In this document: in pieces, positions 46,572 through 55,015 of the stretch
Position numbering within the stretch: position 1 is the first letter of the stretch
Layout: every line of letters begins with the position of its first letter
DNA from: Prochlorococcus marinus XMU1402
GTDB taxonomy: Bacteria; Cyanobacteriota; Cyanobacteriia; PCC-6307; Cyanobiaceae
Assembly: GCF_017696205.1 (NCBI RefSeq)
Contig: NZ_JAAORD010000001.1
Coordinates: 62,001-126,000, forward strand
Direction of reading: 5' to 3'
Length of the DNA stretch: 64,000 nt
Translations under genes and position numbers: made by a program
Notes under the pieces: model-generated
Database searches by the model: none
What the model was told of the DNA's origin: nothing
Seen by the model: only the letters and a program-made list of their open reading frames with translations

Positions 46572-47936
46572 GTGAAAAAAAATAGTCTCAATGTAAAAGA
46601 AAAAAAACTATCTAAGGTTGCATTCAGTCATGTTGGTTGTGAGAAAAATCTTGTTGATACTGAACATATGCAAGGCTTATTAGATAAAGAGGGTTATGAA
46701 GTTGACAGCAATATAAATGATGCAAATGTTGTTGTTGTAAATACTTGCAGTTTTATTGAAACAGCTAGAGAAGAATCTATTAGGAAAATTCTAGAATATA
46801 CAAATCAAGGAAAAGAAGTAATAGTTGCAGGCTGTATGGCTCAGCATTTTAAAGATGAGCTTATAAAAGAAATCCCTGAAATAAAAGGTTTGATTGGAAC
46901 AGGAGATTATCAAAAGATAGCCAAGGTTTTAGACAGAGTAGAAAAAGGGGAAATCGTTAATGAAGTTTCAAAAATACCGGAATTTATTGCAGATGAGGAA
47001 ATACCTCGCTTTGTAGATAAAAATAAATTTGTTGCTTATCTTCGCATTGCTGAAGGCTGCAACTATAATTGCGCTTTTTGTATTATTCCTAAGTTGAGAG
47101 GTCCTCAAAGAAGTAGAACAATAGAATCTATAGTTTCAGAAGCTAAAAGTCTTGCAAAACAGGGTATTCAAGAAATCATTTTAATTAGTCAAATAACAAC
47201 TAATTATGGTCAAGATATTTATGGAAAACCATCATTAGCCAAACTTTTGAATGAGCTTTCTAAAGTTCCAATTCCTTGGATAAGGATACATTATGCTTAT
47301 CCAACGGGTTTAACTGATGATGTTATTAGAGCTTTCAAAGATTCAAAGAATATAGTGCCTTACTTTGATTTACCACTTCAGCATAGTCATCCTGATGTAT
47401 TGAAGAGTATGAATCGACCTTGGCAGGCTTCTTTGAATGAATCAATTTTGGAGAAAATTAGAGAAGAAATTCCATCTGCTGTATTAAGAACTAGTCTCAT
47501 TGTTGGATTCCCTGGAGAAGAAAAAGAACATTTTGAACATCTTCTCGAATTTTTGGATAGGCACAAATTTGATCATGTGGGAGTGTTTATTTTTTCTCCT
47601 GAGGAAGGAACTGCAGCTTTTGATTTGCCAAATAAAGTTTCCCTAGAGGTTGCAGAGGCAAGAAAAGATAACGTTATTTCAGTTCAACAAAATATCTCCA
47701 AAGATAAAAATCAGTCATATGTTGGTTCAAAAATGAAGATTTTGGTAGAAAAAATATCAGATAATAACGAATTAATAGGTCGGTCCTATAATTTCGCCCC
47801 TGAAGTTGACGGAACAGTAATTTTATCTCTTAAGGATAAAATTGATTTGAAAAATTATATTGGTAAATTTGTTGAAGCAAATATTTCTTTTGGTGATGAA
47901 TATGATTTGTATGGAGAGACTATTAAAATTTTATAG
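46572..47936 (+). CDS. rimO: Ribosomal protein S12 methylthiotransferase RimO
   Basis: RimO is a radical SAM enzyme that methylthiolates Asp in ribosomal protein S12. The N-terminal cluster is ligated by C23, C59 and C88 ([19 protein letters not shown]), and the radical SAM motif is C163-x3-C167-x2-C170. The C-terminal TRAM domain is also present. [17 protein letters not shown] is diagnostic for RimO over MiaB. The start is a GTG at 46572 without a clear ribosome site. The 454-residue length is normal. Confidence 0.95.
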   Translation: MKKNSLNVKEKKLSKVAFSHVGCEKNLVDTEHMQGLLDKEGYEVDSNINDANVVVVNTCSFIETAREESIRKILEYTNQGKEVIVAGCMAQHFKDELIKEIPEIKGLIGTGDYQKIAKVLDRVEKGEIVNEVSKIPEFIADEEIPRFVDKNKFVAYLRIAEGCNYNCAFCIIPKLRGPQRSRTIESIVSEAKSLAKQGIQEIILISQITTNYGQDIYGKPSLAKLLNELSKVPIPWIRIHYAYPTGLTDDVIRAFKDSKNIVPYFDLPLQHSHPDVLKSMNRPWQASLNESILEKIREEIPSAVLRTSLIVGFPGEEKEHFEHLLEFLDRHKFDHVGVFIFSPEEGTAAFDLPNKVSLEVAEARKDNVISVQQNISKDKNQSYVGSKMKILVEKISDNNELIGRSYNFAPEVDGTVILSLKDKIDLKNYIGKFVEANISFGDEYDLYGETIKIL

Positions 47937-47941
47937 TTTTT

Positions 47942-48034
47942 TTAAATTAATTTAACTGCTCTTAAGAGCTTATCTAATGCGAAAGCAGCTCCAAAACCAA
48001 AACCAATAAATGCAAAATAGAAAATGATGTTCAT
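47942..48034 (-). CDS. petL: Probable cytochrome b6f subunit PetL
   Basis: A 30-residue ORF reads MNIIFYFAFIGFGFGAAFAL followed by DKLLRAVKLI. It is a single hydrophobic helix with a basic C-terminal end closing in RAVKLI. Chloroplast and cyanobacterial PetL proteins are about 30 residues, one helix, and end in (K/R)(I/V)(R/K)LI, so this fits well. PetL is a peripheral helix that stabilises the b6f complex. The ORF is very short, so the call rests on the end signature and hydrophobicity. It is alone in a 162-base gap after rimO. Confidence 0.6.
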   Translation of the reverse strand: MNIIFYFAFIGFGFGAAFALDKLLRAVKLI

Positions 48035-48098
48035 TAATGTTTTTATTTTTATTTAATTTAACATCAGATGAAAAGATTAGATTTTTTCGTTTAATTTC

Positions 48099-48485
48099 TT
48101 AATCTTGGATATATGTTAATCTTTTGTACAAACATTCTTCTGCTTTTTGTAGTTCCCGGCCTAAATATAGGGCATGGTCGAATCTGGTTATTAAGTCATT
48201 TCTTTCTTCAGTGATCATTATTCCAAGTTGTTTCGCACTAATACCTTTAAAAACTTCATTACTAACTCTTTTATTTTGAGAGTCGCATTTAATTGGTTCA
48301 TTTGTTTCTGGGTCAAGGGCATAGCCTTCCTCATCGATGTTATTTAGAAAGTGCTCTAAAATTATTTTATTTTGTTCTAAATCTACTTTGATAATAAAAT
48401 AACCGTTTGGATCTAAATCTATATATCGGTTGGATAGGTTATTATCAATCATTGTTTTTTCATCGAAACTGTTCTTAGAATCCAT
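48099..48485 (-). CDS. DUF4346-like protein
   Basis: This 128-residue soluble protein contains the phrase NRYIDLDPNGYFIIKVDLEQ near residue 18-38, then IILEHF, and a C-terminal helical part with LITRFDHALYLGRELQKAEECL. This resembles the DUF4346 family found in cyanobacteria and in a domain of some pterin-related proteins; I recall the family but not a function. The LYLGRELQKAE segment is strongly conserved in the family as I recall. Co-directional with the FemAB-like gene upstream (61 bases). Confidence 0.65.
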   Translation of the reverse strand: MDSKNSFDEKTMIDNNLSNRYIDLDPNGYFIIKVDLEQNKIILEHFLNNIDEEGYALDPETNEPIKCDSQNKRVSNEVFKGISAKQLGIMITEERNDLITRFDHALYLGRELQKAEECLYKRLTYIQD

Positions 48486-48546
48486 TCTTAGAAGTTAATA
48501 AAAAACTATATTACTAATATAATCTTTGGTAAAGCCGAATAATTTT

Positions 48547-49701
48547 TTATTTAAAGGGTATAGATTTATTTTCAAAATCAATTTCCATCTCGGTCTGTTT
48601 ATTCACTTCATTTAGCCAAGGATAAATTATATTTTCCATATTTTTGTCAAACCACTTATGCATGCTAACGGTGCTTTTTGCAAAAAAACCTCTCCGTCTT
48701 TTATGTTTACCACCCGCTCCAGGATCAAACAAATGGATACTATTTTTTATTGCCCATTCAATTGGCTGGTAATAGCATAATTCAAAATGTAAATTAGATA
48801 TTTCTTCTTGACTACCCCAATATCTACCCCATAAGTTGTTTTGATTTTTAACGCACATAGACATAGCAAAAATTTCATTTGAATCATGTTTTGATGCACT
48901 AAAAAGTAAAAGATTTTTTTTATTATCAACAAGTGTTTCGAAAAATGTAGATGTTAGATATTTACTTCCCCAAACTCCCCACCTCGAACAATGCTGTTCA
49001 TAAAAATTATGCATTTTTTTGAGGATTTCTTGGTTGATAGAATCTTCATTAAAAATTTCTACTTTAATATCTTGTTTAGTAATTGATTTCCTCTCTTTTT
49101 TTATATTTTTTCTCTGATTAGAGTTAAATCTAGAAAGGAAATCGTCGAATGTTTTTTCTCCATTACTCCTCCATTCACTACTGGAGTTTATCCATTCATA
49201 GTATCCCAAAGATTTAAGATGGTTGCCCCAGCTTTCATCAATATATAAAAAATTACAACTTAGGATTTTGTTTCTAATCGCAAAGCTTTCGATATGGTTT
49301 ATAAGTAAATTTGTAATTTCTTTCTTATCTTTATTTTTTTTATAAAGAAATTGATATCCATTTACAGGACTATAAGGACTCATTCCAATTAATTTAGGGT
49401 AATAATTTAAATTCAGCTCTTGAGCCAATCTCGCAAATGATTGATCAAAAATGAATTCTCCATAGCTATGATTTTTTAAAAAAAGTGGGGCAATTCCAAG
49501 TATTTCTTCATTTTTATAAGCAATAAAATATAGAGGCTGCCACCCAGTTTCTCTTGAAACACTTTTAGAAATCTCAAGGTTTTTAATCCAAGTCCATTCA
49601 TAAAATGGATTATTAATTTCATTTGCTAATTCATTCCATATCTCCTTGGAGATTTCCTTAATTGACAATTTGACTTCAACTTTATGTATTTTTTCGTTCA
49701 T
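48547..49701 (-). CDS. FemAB-like N-acyltransferase (DUF482)
   Basis: This 384-residue protein is of the GNAT-fold FemAB-like/DUF482 group. Conserved segments include NPFYEWTWIKNLE, GEFIFDQSFARLAQELNLNY, RFNSNQRKNIKKERKS and LWGRYWGSQEEISNLHFELC. It ends with FDPGAGGKHKRRRGF, characteristic of the family. Related enzymes move amino acids from tRNA to peptidoglycan, but the cyanobacterial members have no proven substrate. It is separated by 17 bases from the RibD-C-like gene upstream, so it may be in the same minus-strand transcript. Confidence 0.82.
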   Translation of the reverse strand: MNEKIHKVEVKLSIKEISKEIWNELANEINNPFYEWTWIKNLEISKSVSRETGWQPLYFIAYKNEEILGIAPLFLKNHSYGEFIFDQSFARLAQELNLNYYPKLIGMSPYSPVNGYQFLYKKNKDKKEITNLLINHIESFAIRNKILSCNFLYIDESWGNHLKSLGYYEWINSSSEWRSNGEKTFDDFLSRFNSNQRKNIKKERKSITKQDIKVEIFNEDSINQEILKKMHNFYEQHCSRWGVWGSKYLTSTFFETLVDNKKNLLLFSASKHDSNEIFAMSMCVKNQNNLWGRYWGSQEEISNLHFELCYYQPIEWAIKNSIHLFDPGAGGKHKRRRGFFAKSTVSMHKWFDKNMENIIYPWLNEVNKQTEMEIDFENKSIPFK

Positions 49702-49718
49702 TTATTATTGAAACTATT

Positions 49719-50369
49719 TCAAATCTTTTTGTAATGAACATGGATTTCATTATTCATTAAATTTTTAATTGATTTTATTTCCCATAGCCTTTTGAGATTA
49801 AAAATTGCATTTGTTTGTTCAGGAGGGATCCATGTATATCTACCTCCAATAATTCGTGGAATAATTGTAATTTTGATATCTGTTATTAGATCCTCTTTTA
49901 TAAATGAATTTATAAGTTTTGCACCTCCTAAAAGAGCTAATTTATTTATCCCTTGTTTTTGAAGTGAAATTAAAGTTTTTTTCCATGAATCTTCGAAAAA
50001 GAGTTCTTTCTCGAATTCATTATTCGACGAATTATCAACTTTACTTGAGCTTATTAGCCATCTTCTAATTGGTTGACGAAAGTATTTCCAATTACTGTTA
50101 AATTTTTTGCTATTTGAAGCAACAATAGAAATTGGTTGGCTTTTTGATATATTTACTTCGTTATTAGCAGTGAGATTTTTAACTAGGTAAGTTGATTGAT
50201 GAGCTATTAAAGTACCTAAACCAAAAATGGTGGCGTCAACCATTGATAAGTTTTGATTTAATATTTTTTTATCTTCATCACTCCCAAGATGCGATTCTCC
50301 ACCTCCAGGAAATGCAATTCTCCCATCAAGACTTGATGCTATAACAATAATTACTCTCGGGATATTCAA
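49719..50369 (-). CDS. RibD C-terminal (HTP reductase)-like protein
   Basis: This 216-residue protein corresponds to the reductase half of RibD, which reduces the ribosyl group of the pyrimidine intermediate of riboflavin synthesis, without the deaminase half. Features are IASSLDGRIAF and LGSDEDKKILN near the N-terminus, TIFGLGTLIAHQSTYLV, and the C-terminal LALLGGAKLINSFIKEDLITDI typical of the DHFR-like fold. Its start overlaps the PTPS stop by four bases (ATGA), so the two are co-translated. Whether it serves riboflavin, pterin or another pathway is open; pairing with PTPS hints at pterins. Confidence 0.8.
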   Translation of the reverse strand: MNIPRVIIVIASSLDGRIAFPGGGESHLGSDEDKKILNQNLSMVDATIFGLGTLIAHQSTYLVKNLTANNEVNISKSQPISIVASNSKKFNSNWKYFRQPIRRWLISSSKVDNSSNNEFEKELFFEDSWKKTLISLQKQGINKLALLGGAKLINSFIKEDLITDIKITIIPRIIGGRYTWIPPEQTNAIFNLKRLWEIKSIKNLMNNEIHVHYKKI

Positions 50370-51292
50370 GTTTGCGTGACTAAACTATTTTCCAGTTTCA
50401 ACTTCAACGAATTGGTCAACTTTTGATCAACATAAATTTCTGCAGCATTATTTGGACTCTCTTGGAGTCTTATTTTGTGTAATGTTGCACCAAGATTATG
50501 TATTGGTTTTTTAAGAATATCAGAAATATATAAAGCTATATTTTCAGCAGTTGGAACACAATTATGGAAAAATTCGATGTCTTTATTAAGAAAAGTATGA
50601 TCTAGTTGTTCAACAACTAAATCGTTAATTATCTCTTGGAGGGCAGATAAGTCGCAAACCATTCCTGTTCTTTTATCAATATCTCCTTTTACAGTTATAT
50701 CTACAAGATAGTTATGGCCATGTCCATTAACTCTGGCACATTTCCCATAGATTTTTTTATTTTCATCAAAGGATATCTCTTCTTTTGCAAGTCTATGAGC
50801 GGCTGCAAAATGAGTTTGTACTGTTAAAAATGCTTCCATGTTTTTTCCAAAATAATCTGCCCATAAATTTGGGTTTTCATAAAGTCTTAGACTTGTAAGA
50901 GGTAAATCATCCTTCAGACGACTCCAAATGACATTTACTAATGCTTCAGTTGTGGGAAGTATACCCTCTTGATTATTAACATTAAATTCAGGCCAGACAT
51001 CATTTAAGAAACGAAAATCTAATTGTCCAGTAACCTTATCTTTAATAGAGTGTTTTACATCAGAGAGATTAAGTACCATTCCATCAGAGTCTAGTTCTCC
51101 ACCCATTGAAACAATAAGTTCATAATTATGACCATGACCTGGTGCAATACTGCACTTTCCAAAAAGAGATAAATTTTCTTCTGGGCTTTTTTCAGGAAGC
51201 CAATAACGGTGACTAGAACTAAAGCAGGCACGTCGAGTTATGACGCATTCACGTCCTTTTCCATGAGATGGTTTGGATTGTGTAGAAGTCAT
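50366..51292 (-). CDS. Tandem 6-pyruvoyl-tetrahydropterin synthase/QueD-like protein
   Basis: This 308-residue protein contains two PTPS/QueD domains. Domain 1 (about 18-140) has H28, H53 and H55 as zinc ligands and C47, but N75 replaces the usual Asp of GMVxD and F93 replaces the catalytic His of LDH. Domain 2 (about 157-290) keeps everything: H166, H191, H193, C185, D214, H232. Only the second half therefore looks catalytic. PTPS makes 6-pyruvoyl-tetrahydropterin; QueD makes a deazapurine precursor of queuosine. Which applies is unclear. Most family members are single-domain. Confidence 0.85.
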   Translation of the reverse strand: MTSTQSKPSHGKGRECVITRRACFSSSHRYWLPEKSPEENLSLFGKCSIAPGHGHNYELIVSMGGELDSDGMVLNLSDVKHSIKDKVTGQLDFRFLNDVWPEFNVNNQEGILPTTEALVNVIWSRLKDDLPLTSLRLYENPNLWADYFGKNMEAFLTVQTHFAAAHRLAKEEISFDENKKIYGKCARVNGHGHNYLVDITVKGDIDKRTGMVCDLSALQEIINDLVVEQLDHTFLNKDIEFFHNCVPTAENIALYISDILKKPIHNLGATLHKIRLQESPNNAAEIYVDQKLTNSLKLKLENSLVTQT

Positions 51293-51342
51293 ACCTGTCT
51301 GCGATAATACTATCTTAAGGTTTTAAATACGCTTTTGTCTTT

Positions 51343-51900
51343 ATGGAACAATCCATTATCGAAAAAACAGTTCATGCTATTAAGGGCAGAAGCATATTTT
51401 TAATAGGAATGATGGGTTCTGGCAAGTCACAAACTGGTTTGAAGCTGGCTGAATTATTGAAGTATAAATACATTGATTTAGATTCATTAATAGAGAAGTT
51501 GGCAAAAAAATCTATTAATCAAATTTTTAAGGATGAAGGAGAAGATAATTTTCGCGAATTAGAAGCAAACTGCCTTAAAGAAACTATTAAAATTCCTTCA
51601 TTAGTAATCTCAACTGGGGGAGGAATAGTTACCAAATCGGAAAACTGGGGAATCTTAAGACAGGGAATAATTGCTTGGATAGATCTCGACAAAGATATAG
51701 CAATTGAAAGATTGAAAAATGAAATTGAAAATAGGCCACTTCTTCAGGGAAAGAATCTAAATGATCTATATATGAGTATTTTTCAATCTAGAGAAAATTT
51801 GTATTCTCAAGCAGATTTAAGAATTCAAGTAAAAAAAGAAAATATTGAAGAAGTTGCTATGAAAATAATTAATGCAATTCATAAAGAAATAATCAGTTAA
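51343..51900 (+). CDS. aroK: Shikimate kinase
   Basis: The enzyme phosphorylates shikimate for aromatic amino-acid synthesis. The P-loop is GMMGSGKS (residues 22-29), the shikimate-contacting segment KYIDLDSLIE follows, and the lid/arginine segments FRELEANCLK and STGGGIV are present, with the late NRPLLQ segment. The 185-residue length is normal. It diverges from the PTPS gene with 50 bases between starts, and its last four bases overlap the end of the converging CRR7-like gene. Confidence 0.95.
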   Translation: MEQSIIEKTVHAIKGRSIFLIGMMGSGKSQTGLKLAELLKYKYIDLDSLIEKLAKKSINQIFKDEGEDNFRELEANCLKETIKIPSLVISTGGGIVTKSENWGILRQGIIAWIDLDKDIAIERLKNEIENRPLLQGKNLNDLYMSIFQSRENLYSQADLRIQVKKENIEEVAMKIINAIHKEIIS

Positions 51901-52154
51901 TCTGGTTCAATTCTTACTGCAAACCATTTGATAACGTATCCTAATTTTATTTCTAATTCATAAGTGCTTTCCAATAATTCTTCAAAAAATTCCTGATCAG
52001 GATCTTCTATATTTTGATATATTGTTTGTGTTTCTGTCTTACTAAGCCAATTCTTCAACCATAAAATTGCTTCTTGCTTTGATACAATTTTTTCCTTTGA
52101 ATCTGGCTCTAATAATACATAATGGTCTGATGATCTTATTAGTGGATTTGACAT
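51897..52154 (-). CDS. CRR7-like protein
   Basis: This 85-residue soluble protein has the pattern HYVLLEPDSKEKIV near the N-terminus and the C-terminal ELEIKLGYVIKWFAVRIEPD, which I recognise from the CHLORORESPIRATORY REDUCTION 7 family (DUF3571). In plants CRR7 helps assemble the chloroplast NDH complex. ndhO is also present in this window. The start at 52154 is separated by one base from the ATG of the divergent gene at 52156. The assignment is by memory of the pattern, not alignment. Confidence 0.55.
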   Translation of the reverse strand: MSNPLIRSSDHYVLLEPDSKEKIVSKQEAILWLKNWLSKTETQTIYQNIEDPDQEFFEELLESTYELEIKLGYVIKWFAVRIEPD

Positions 52155-52155
52155 A

Positions 52156-52863
52156 ATGAAAATTCTTCTTGGATTAATTCTTTGCTTGATTTTTCAAGGA
52201 ATTTTTTTAGAAAGTTCTTTTGCTCTAGTAGATTCTAACGTACGAGAGTTTTTGGAAAATCGTGTAAATCAATGGCCAGAATTATATTTACCAAATTTTA
52301 AATTTTCAGATACTTCTAAGGATTTAATTTATCCTAAATGGTTCGAGGGTAATTGGCTTGTTACTTCTCAAGATATAGTTAATGATTCAGAAGAGCCAGT
52401 TATTTATAAAGTAAATTTCTTTAAGAATGATTCAGATTTAATTGTTGGTAATCGTGCAAAAAATTCTGAATCTATTGGAAAAGCAATATTTGGTGAAAAC
52501 TTAATCAAGGTTGTAAATGATCCTCAATCTATTAATAACCAAATTACTTATTTAAAAGATGATTTTTATATTGATTCAAGAATTACAGGGAGAAATCAGA
52601 TCCAAGATAATGATATTTTTTTCGCAGATGAGCTAGTTATACAAACAGCACATAAGCCTGGTGCTTCAAGGATTAATCAGGTAGAGACCATTAGTAAATT
52701 TCAAAAATGTTCCGAAGAAATATTGGAAGTTGATAATTCAATCAAACCATCAATTTGTGGAGTACAATATGTTGCTTCTTATGGTTCAAAAGTTGGTGAT
52801 CCTTCTATTCATGCTATCAAAACAAATAAATATAAATTGAAGTTTGAATTTATTGAGAGTTAG
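52156..52863 (+). CDS. DUF6816-like secreted or membrane-bound protein
   Basis: This 235-residue protein begins with a signal peptide (MKILLGLILCLIFQGIFLES, likely cleaved near residue 24) and is otherwise beta-rich and soluble. It carries VNQWPELYLPNFKFSDTS and YPKWFEGNWLVTSQDI, a lipocalin-like opening, and a late TISKFQKCSEE. I recall it as a cyanobacterial conserved family (DUF6816), function unknown; it may act in the lumen or periplasm. Two cysteines sit in the second half. Its end overlaps the GST gene by 14 bases. Confidence 0.65.
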   Translation: MKILLGLILCLIFQGIFLESSFALVDSNVREFLENRVNQWPELYLPNFKFSDTSKDLIYPKWFEGNWLVTSQDIVNDSEEPVIYKVNFFKNDSDLIVGNRAKNSESIGKAIFGENLIKVVNDPQSINNQITYLKDDFYIDSRITGRNQIQDNDIFFADELVIQTAHKPGASRINQVETISKFQKCSEEILEVDNSIKPSICGVQYVASYGSKVGDPSIHAIKTNKYKLKFEFIES

Positions 52864-53575
52864 CACTGAAAAGATATTCTTCTAAGTTGTTCCTCCAAAT
52901 GAAAAGATTTTCTAAATAAGGGTTGTTTATATATTCTTGGCTCCCCTCTCCTGAAAGAATTGGTCCTGCAGACTTTGGAAATTTAATAAGGGATAATTGA
53001 GCAGCAATTGAGATATCTGCAATTGATAAACTATCTCCAACTAAATATTTTTTGTTGATCAAGGATTTTGATAAAACTTCCAGTAATTTTTGGAGTTCTA
53101 AATTATCTTTAGAAGACAAAACTACATTAGAAATTTTACTAAGATTTTCAAAAGGTAATTTATCAACAATATTTTTAACTGTAGAAGGTATTTCATCTGG
53201 AAGTAATGCAGTTCTTAGCTGTGGATTTTCTATTGCAGATTTTATTAAAGCTTTTCTACAAGTTGTAGCCATTGTAGTATCTGCCCAGTCTTCAATTAGT
53301 TTGCATTGTGCAAATAATATTGGATCCTCCGGAAAAAGTGGATTGTTTTCATTTTTTTTATCTATATATTCGCAAATAGTTGAAGAGTCATTAATAACTT
53401 GATCATTACTATCGACTATTACAGGTACTTGTTTTTGACCTGATAATTTAAAGATTTCAAATTGGCCTATTCCAGGCGTTACTTCTTCAACTCGATATTG
53501 TAGTTTTTTTGCATGAAGAGCCATTCTTGTTTTTAAACAAAAAGCACTATGCCTAAATTGATATAATGTAATCAT
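52850..53575 (-). CDS. Glutathione S-transferase-like protein
   Basis: This 241-residue protein has a thioredoxin-like N-terminal domain (residues 1-80, with HSAFCLKTRMALHAKKL and KQVPVIVDSNDQVINDSSTICEYI, the cis-Pro and S/T of the glutathione site) and a helical C-terminal domain with LVGDSLSIADISIAAQL, the GST N-capping box. The SAFCLKT start resembles the catalytic cysteine types (CLIC/Omega-like). Substrate unknown. It converges on the DUF6816 gene and diverges from ycf33 with 45 bases between. Confidence 0.87.
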   Translation of the reverse strand: MITLYQFRHSAFCLKTRMALHAKKLQYRVEEVTPGIGQFEIFKLSGQKQVPVIVDSNDQVINDSSTICEYIDKKNENNPLFPEDPILFAQCKLIEDWADTTMATTCRKALIKSAIENPQLRTALLPDEIPSTVKNIVDKLPFENLSKISNVVLSSKDNLELQKLLEVLSKSLINKKYLVGDSLSIADISIAAQLSLIKFPKSAGPILSGEGSQEYINNPYLENLFIWRNNLEEYLFSANSQ

Positions 53576-53620
53576 GCTGTTTAATGTTTGTTAAAACTTA
53601 GCTAAAAAAGTAATCTATTT

Positions 53621-53839
53621 GTGGAGCTGATGGGCGAATTTTTCTCTAATGTTGCGAGATATCCAAAGTATTTGATATCTATCATTGTTGGGGGACTTGT
53701 TGCTTTGCTTGAACCTTTATTCAAGAATAGATCGAATCCACTCACAATAGTAGGTTTGATATCTTCTGTCTTAAGTGCTTTCATAACTGTTTATTTTGTC
53801 TTGCAAGCGATGACAAACCCAATAAATTTACAACCATAA
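53621..53839 (+). CDS. ycf33: Ycf33/DUF751 small membrane protein
   Basis: This 72-residue protein has two membrane helices (about 18-38 and 45-64) and the family phrase FFSNVARYPKYLISIIVGGL. Ycf33 (DUF751) is found in cyanobacteria and red-lineage plastids, and its function is not established. The start is a GTG at 53621 or the ATG at 53630. The stop shares its last base with the rbfA start (TAATG), so it is translationally coupled to rbfA and then hemD. Confidence 0.85.
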   Translation: MELMGEFFSNVARYPKYLISIIVGGLVALLEPLFKNRSNPLTIVGLISSVLSAFITVYFVLQAMTNPINLQP

Positions 53840-54231
53840 TGCCAAATAATTACCGTCTTGCAAAAGTTTCTTCTCTTTTGAAGAAAGAAATAACCCTTAT
53901 TTTGCAGAATGATTTAGAAAATGATCTTATTAGAGATCATTTCGTCAATATTTCTAAGATTGATTTATCAGGTGATTTGCAACACTGTAAAATTTATATA
54001 ACTTCAACTGCTCAAGAGAAAGTGAAGAAAGAAATTGTATCAAACTTGAATACTGCTAAAAGCTCTATAAGGCATAGTTTAGGAAAAAGAATTGAAATGA
54101 GAAGAGTTCCAGAGATAATTTTTAAAGACGATGTTGTTCTTGATAAAGGATTATCAGTCTTGAAACTTCTCGATGAATTAAAAAATAAAAATCAAAATCA
54201 TAATGTTGAGGACAAGGATGTCAAAAGTTGA
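53839..54231 (+). CDS. rbfA: Ribosome-binding factor A
   Basis: RbfA is a KH-like 30S maturation factor that is especially needed in the cold. Its 130 residues contain YRLAKVSSLLKKEITLIL at the N-terminus and the late LGKRIEMRRVPEIIFKDDVV, the family hallmark. The C-terminus is short and charged. It is the middle gene of ycf33-rbfA-hemD, overlapping hemD's start by 14 bases. Confidence 0.95.
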   Translation: MPNNYRLAKVSSLLKKEITLILQNDLENDLIRDHFVNISKIDLSGDLQHCKIYITSTAQEKVKKEIVSNLNTAKSSIRHSLGKRIEMRRVPEIIFKDDVVLDKGLSVLKLLDELKNKNQNHNVEDKDVKS

Positions 54232-55015
54232 TCTACCCCTTGATCAAAGAAATATAATTATTACTCGATCAAAAGAAGGGATATTGGATATAAAAAAGAT
54301 ATTCATAAGCAAGGGCGCTAATGTATTTGATTTACCTGCAATAAGTATTGCTGATCCTGATGATTTGAATCCTCTTGATGAAGCATTAAATCAAATAAAT
54401 GATTTTCATTGGATTATTTTTTCCAGTAGTAATGGGATCAAATTTGTGGATAAAAGACTTAGATATTTTAATAGTTCATTAAAAGAATGTTCTAAAAAAA
54501 CAAAAATCGCCGTAGTCGGAGAAAAAACCTCAAAAACTCTTGATGATTTTGGGATTAAGGCTGATTTCATACCTCCAGAATTTGTTGCTGAAAGTTTAAT
54601 TGATAATTTCCCAGTATCTGGTTATGGACTACGAGTTTTTGTACCAAGAGTTCAAACAGGTGGTAGGGATTTAATCGCAGATCAATTTAGAAAGGCTGGT
54701 TCTCGTGTATTTGAGGTTGCTGCATATGAAACTAGATGTCCCGAATCAATTCCGGAAGAAACAATTGATATTATTTCTAATCGAAAAGTCGATGCAATTA
54801 TTTTCTCAAGCGGTAAAACCGTAGTAAATGCTGCTTTTTTACTAGAAAAAAAACTTGGTAAACAATGGTTAGAATTTTTTGATCAAATTAAGTTATTAAC
54901 TATTGGACCTCAGACAACAAAAATATGTAACAAGATTTTTGGAAGAGTTGATAGTCAGGCACAAAAATATACTTTTGAAGGACTACTAGATGTAGCAATT
55001 AATATTTTTAATTAG
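54218..55015 (+). CDS. hemD: Uroporphyrinogen-III synthase
   Basis: HemD closes hydroxymethylbilane with D-ring inversion to uroporphyrinogen III, the shared precursor of heme and chlorophyll. Typical features are IITRSKEG at the start, WIIFSSSNGIKF, VAESLIDNF, FVPRVQTGGRDLIADQFRKA and a late IIFSSGKTVVNA. The family is poorly conserved, but these segments are diagnostic. The start is the ATG at 54218 (MSKVDLPLD), supported by GAGG at 54208-54211; an upstream ATG at 54203 lies further inside rbfA. The product is 265 residues. Confidence 0.9.
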   Translation: MSKVDLPLDQRNIIITRSKEGILDIKKIFISKGANVFDLPAISIADPDDLNPLDEALNQINDFHWIIFSSSNGIKFVDKRLRYFNSSLKECSKKTKIAVVGEKTSKTLDDFGIKADFIPPEFVAESLIDNFPVSGYGLRVFVPRVQTGGRDLIADQFRKAGSRVFEVAAYETRCPESIPEETIDIISNRKVDAIIFSSGKTVVNAAFLLEKKLGKQWLEFFDQIKLLTIGPQTTKICNKIFGRVDSQAQKYTFEGLLDVAINIFN

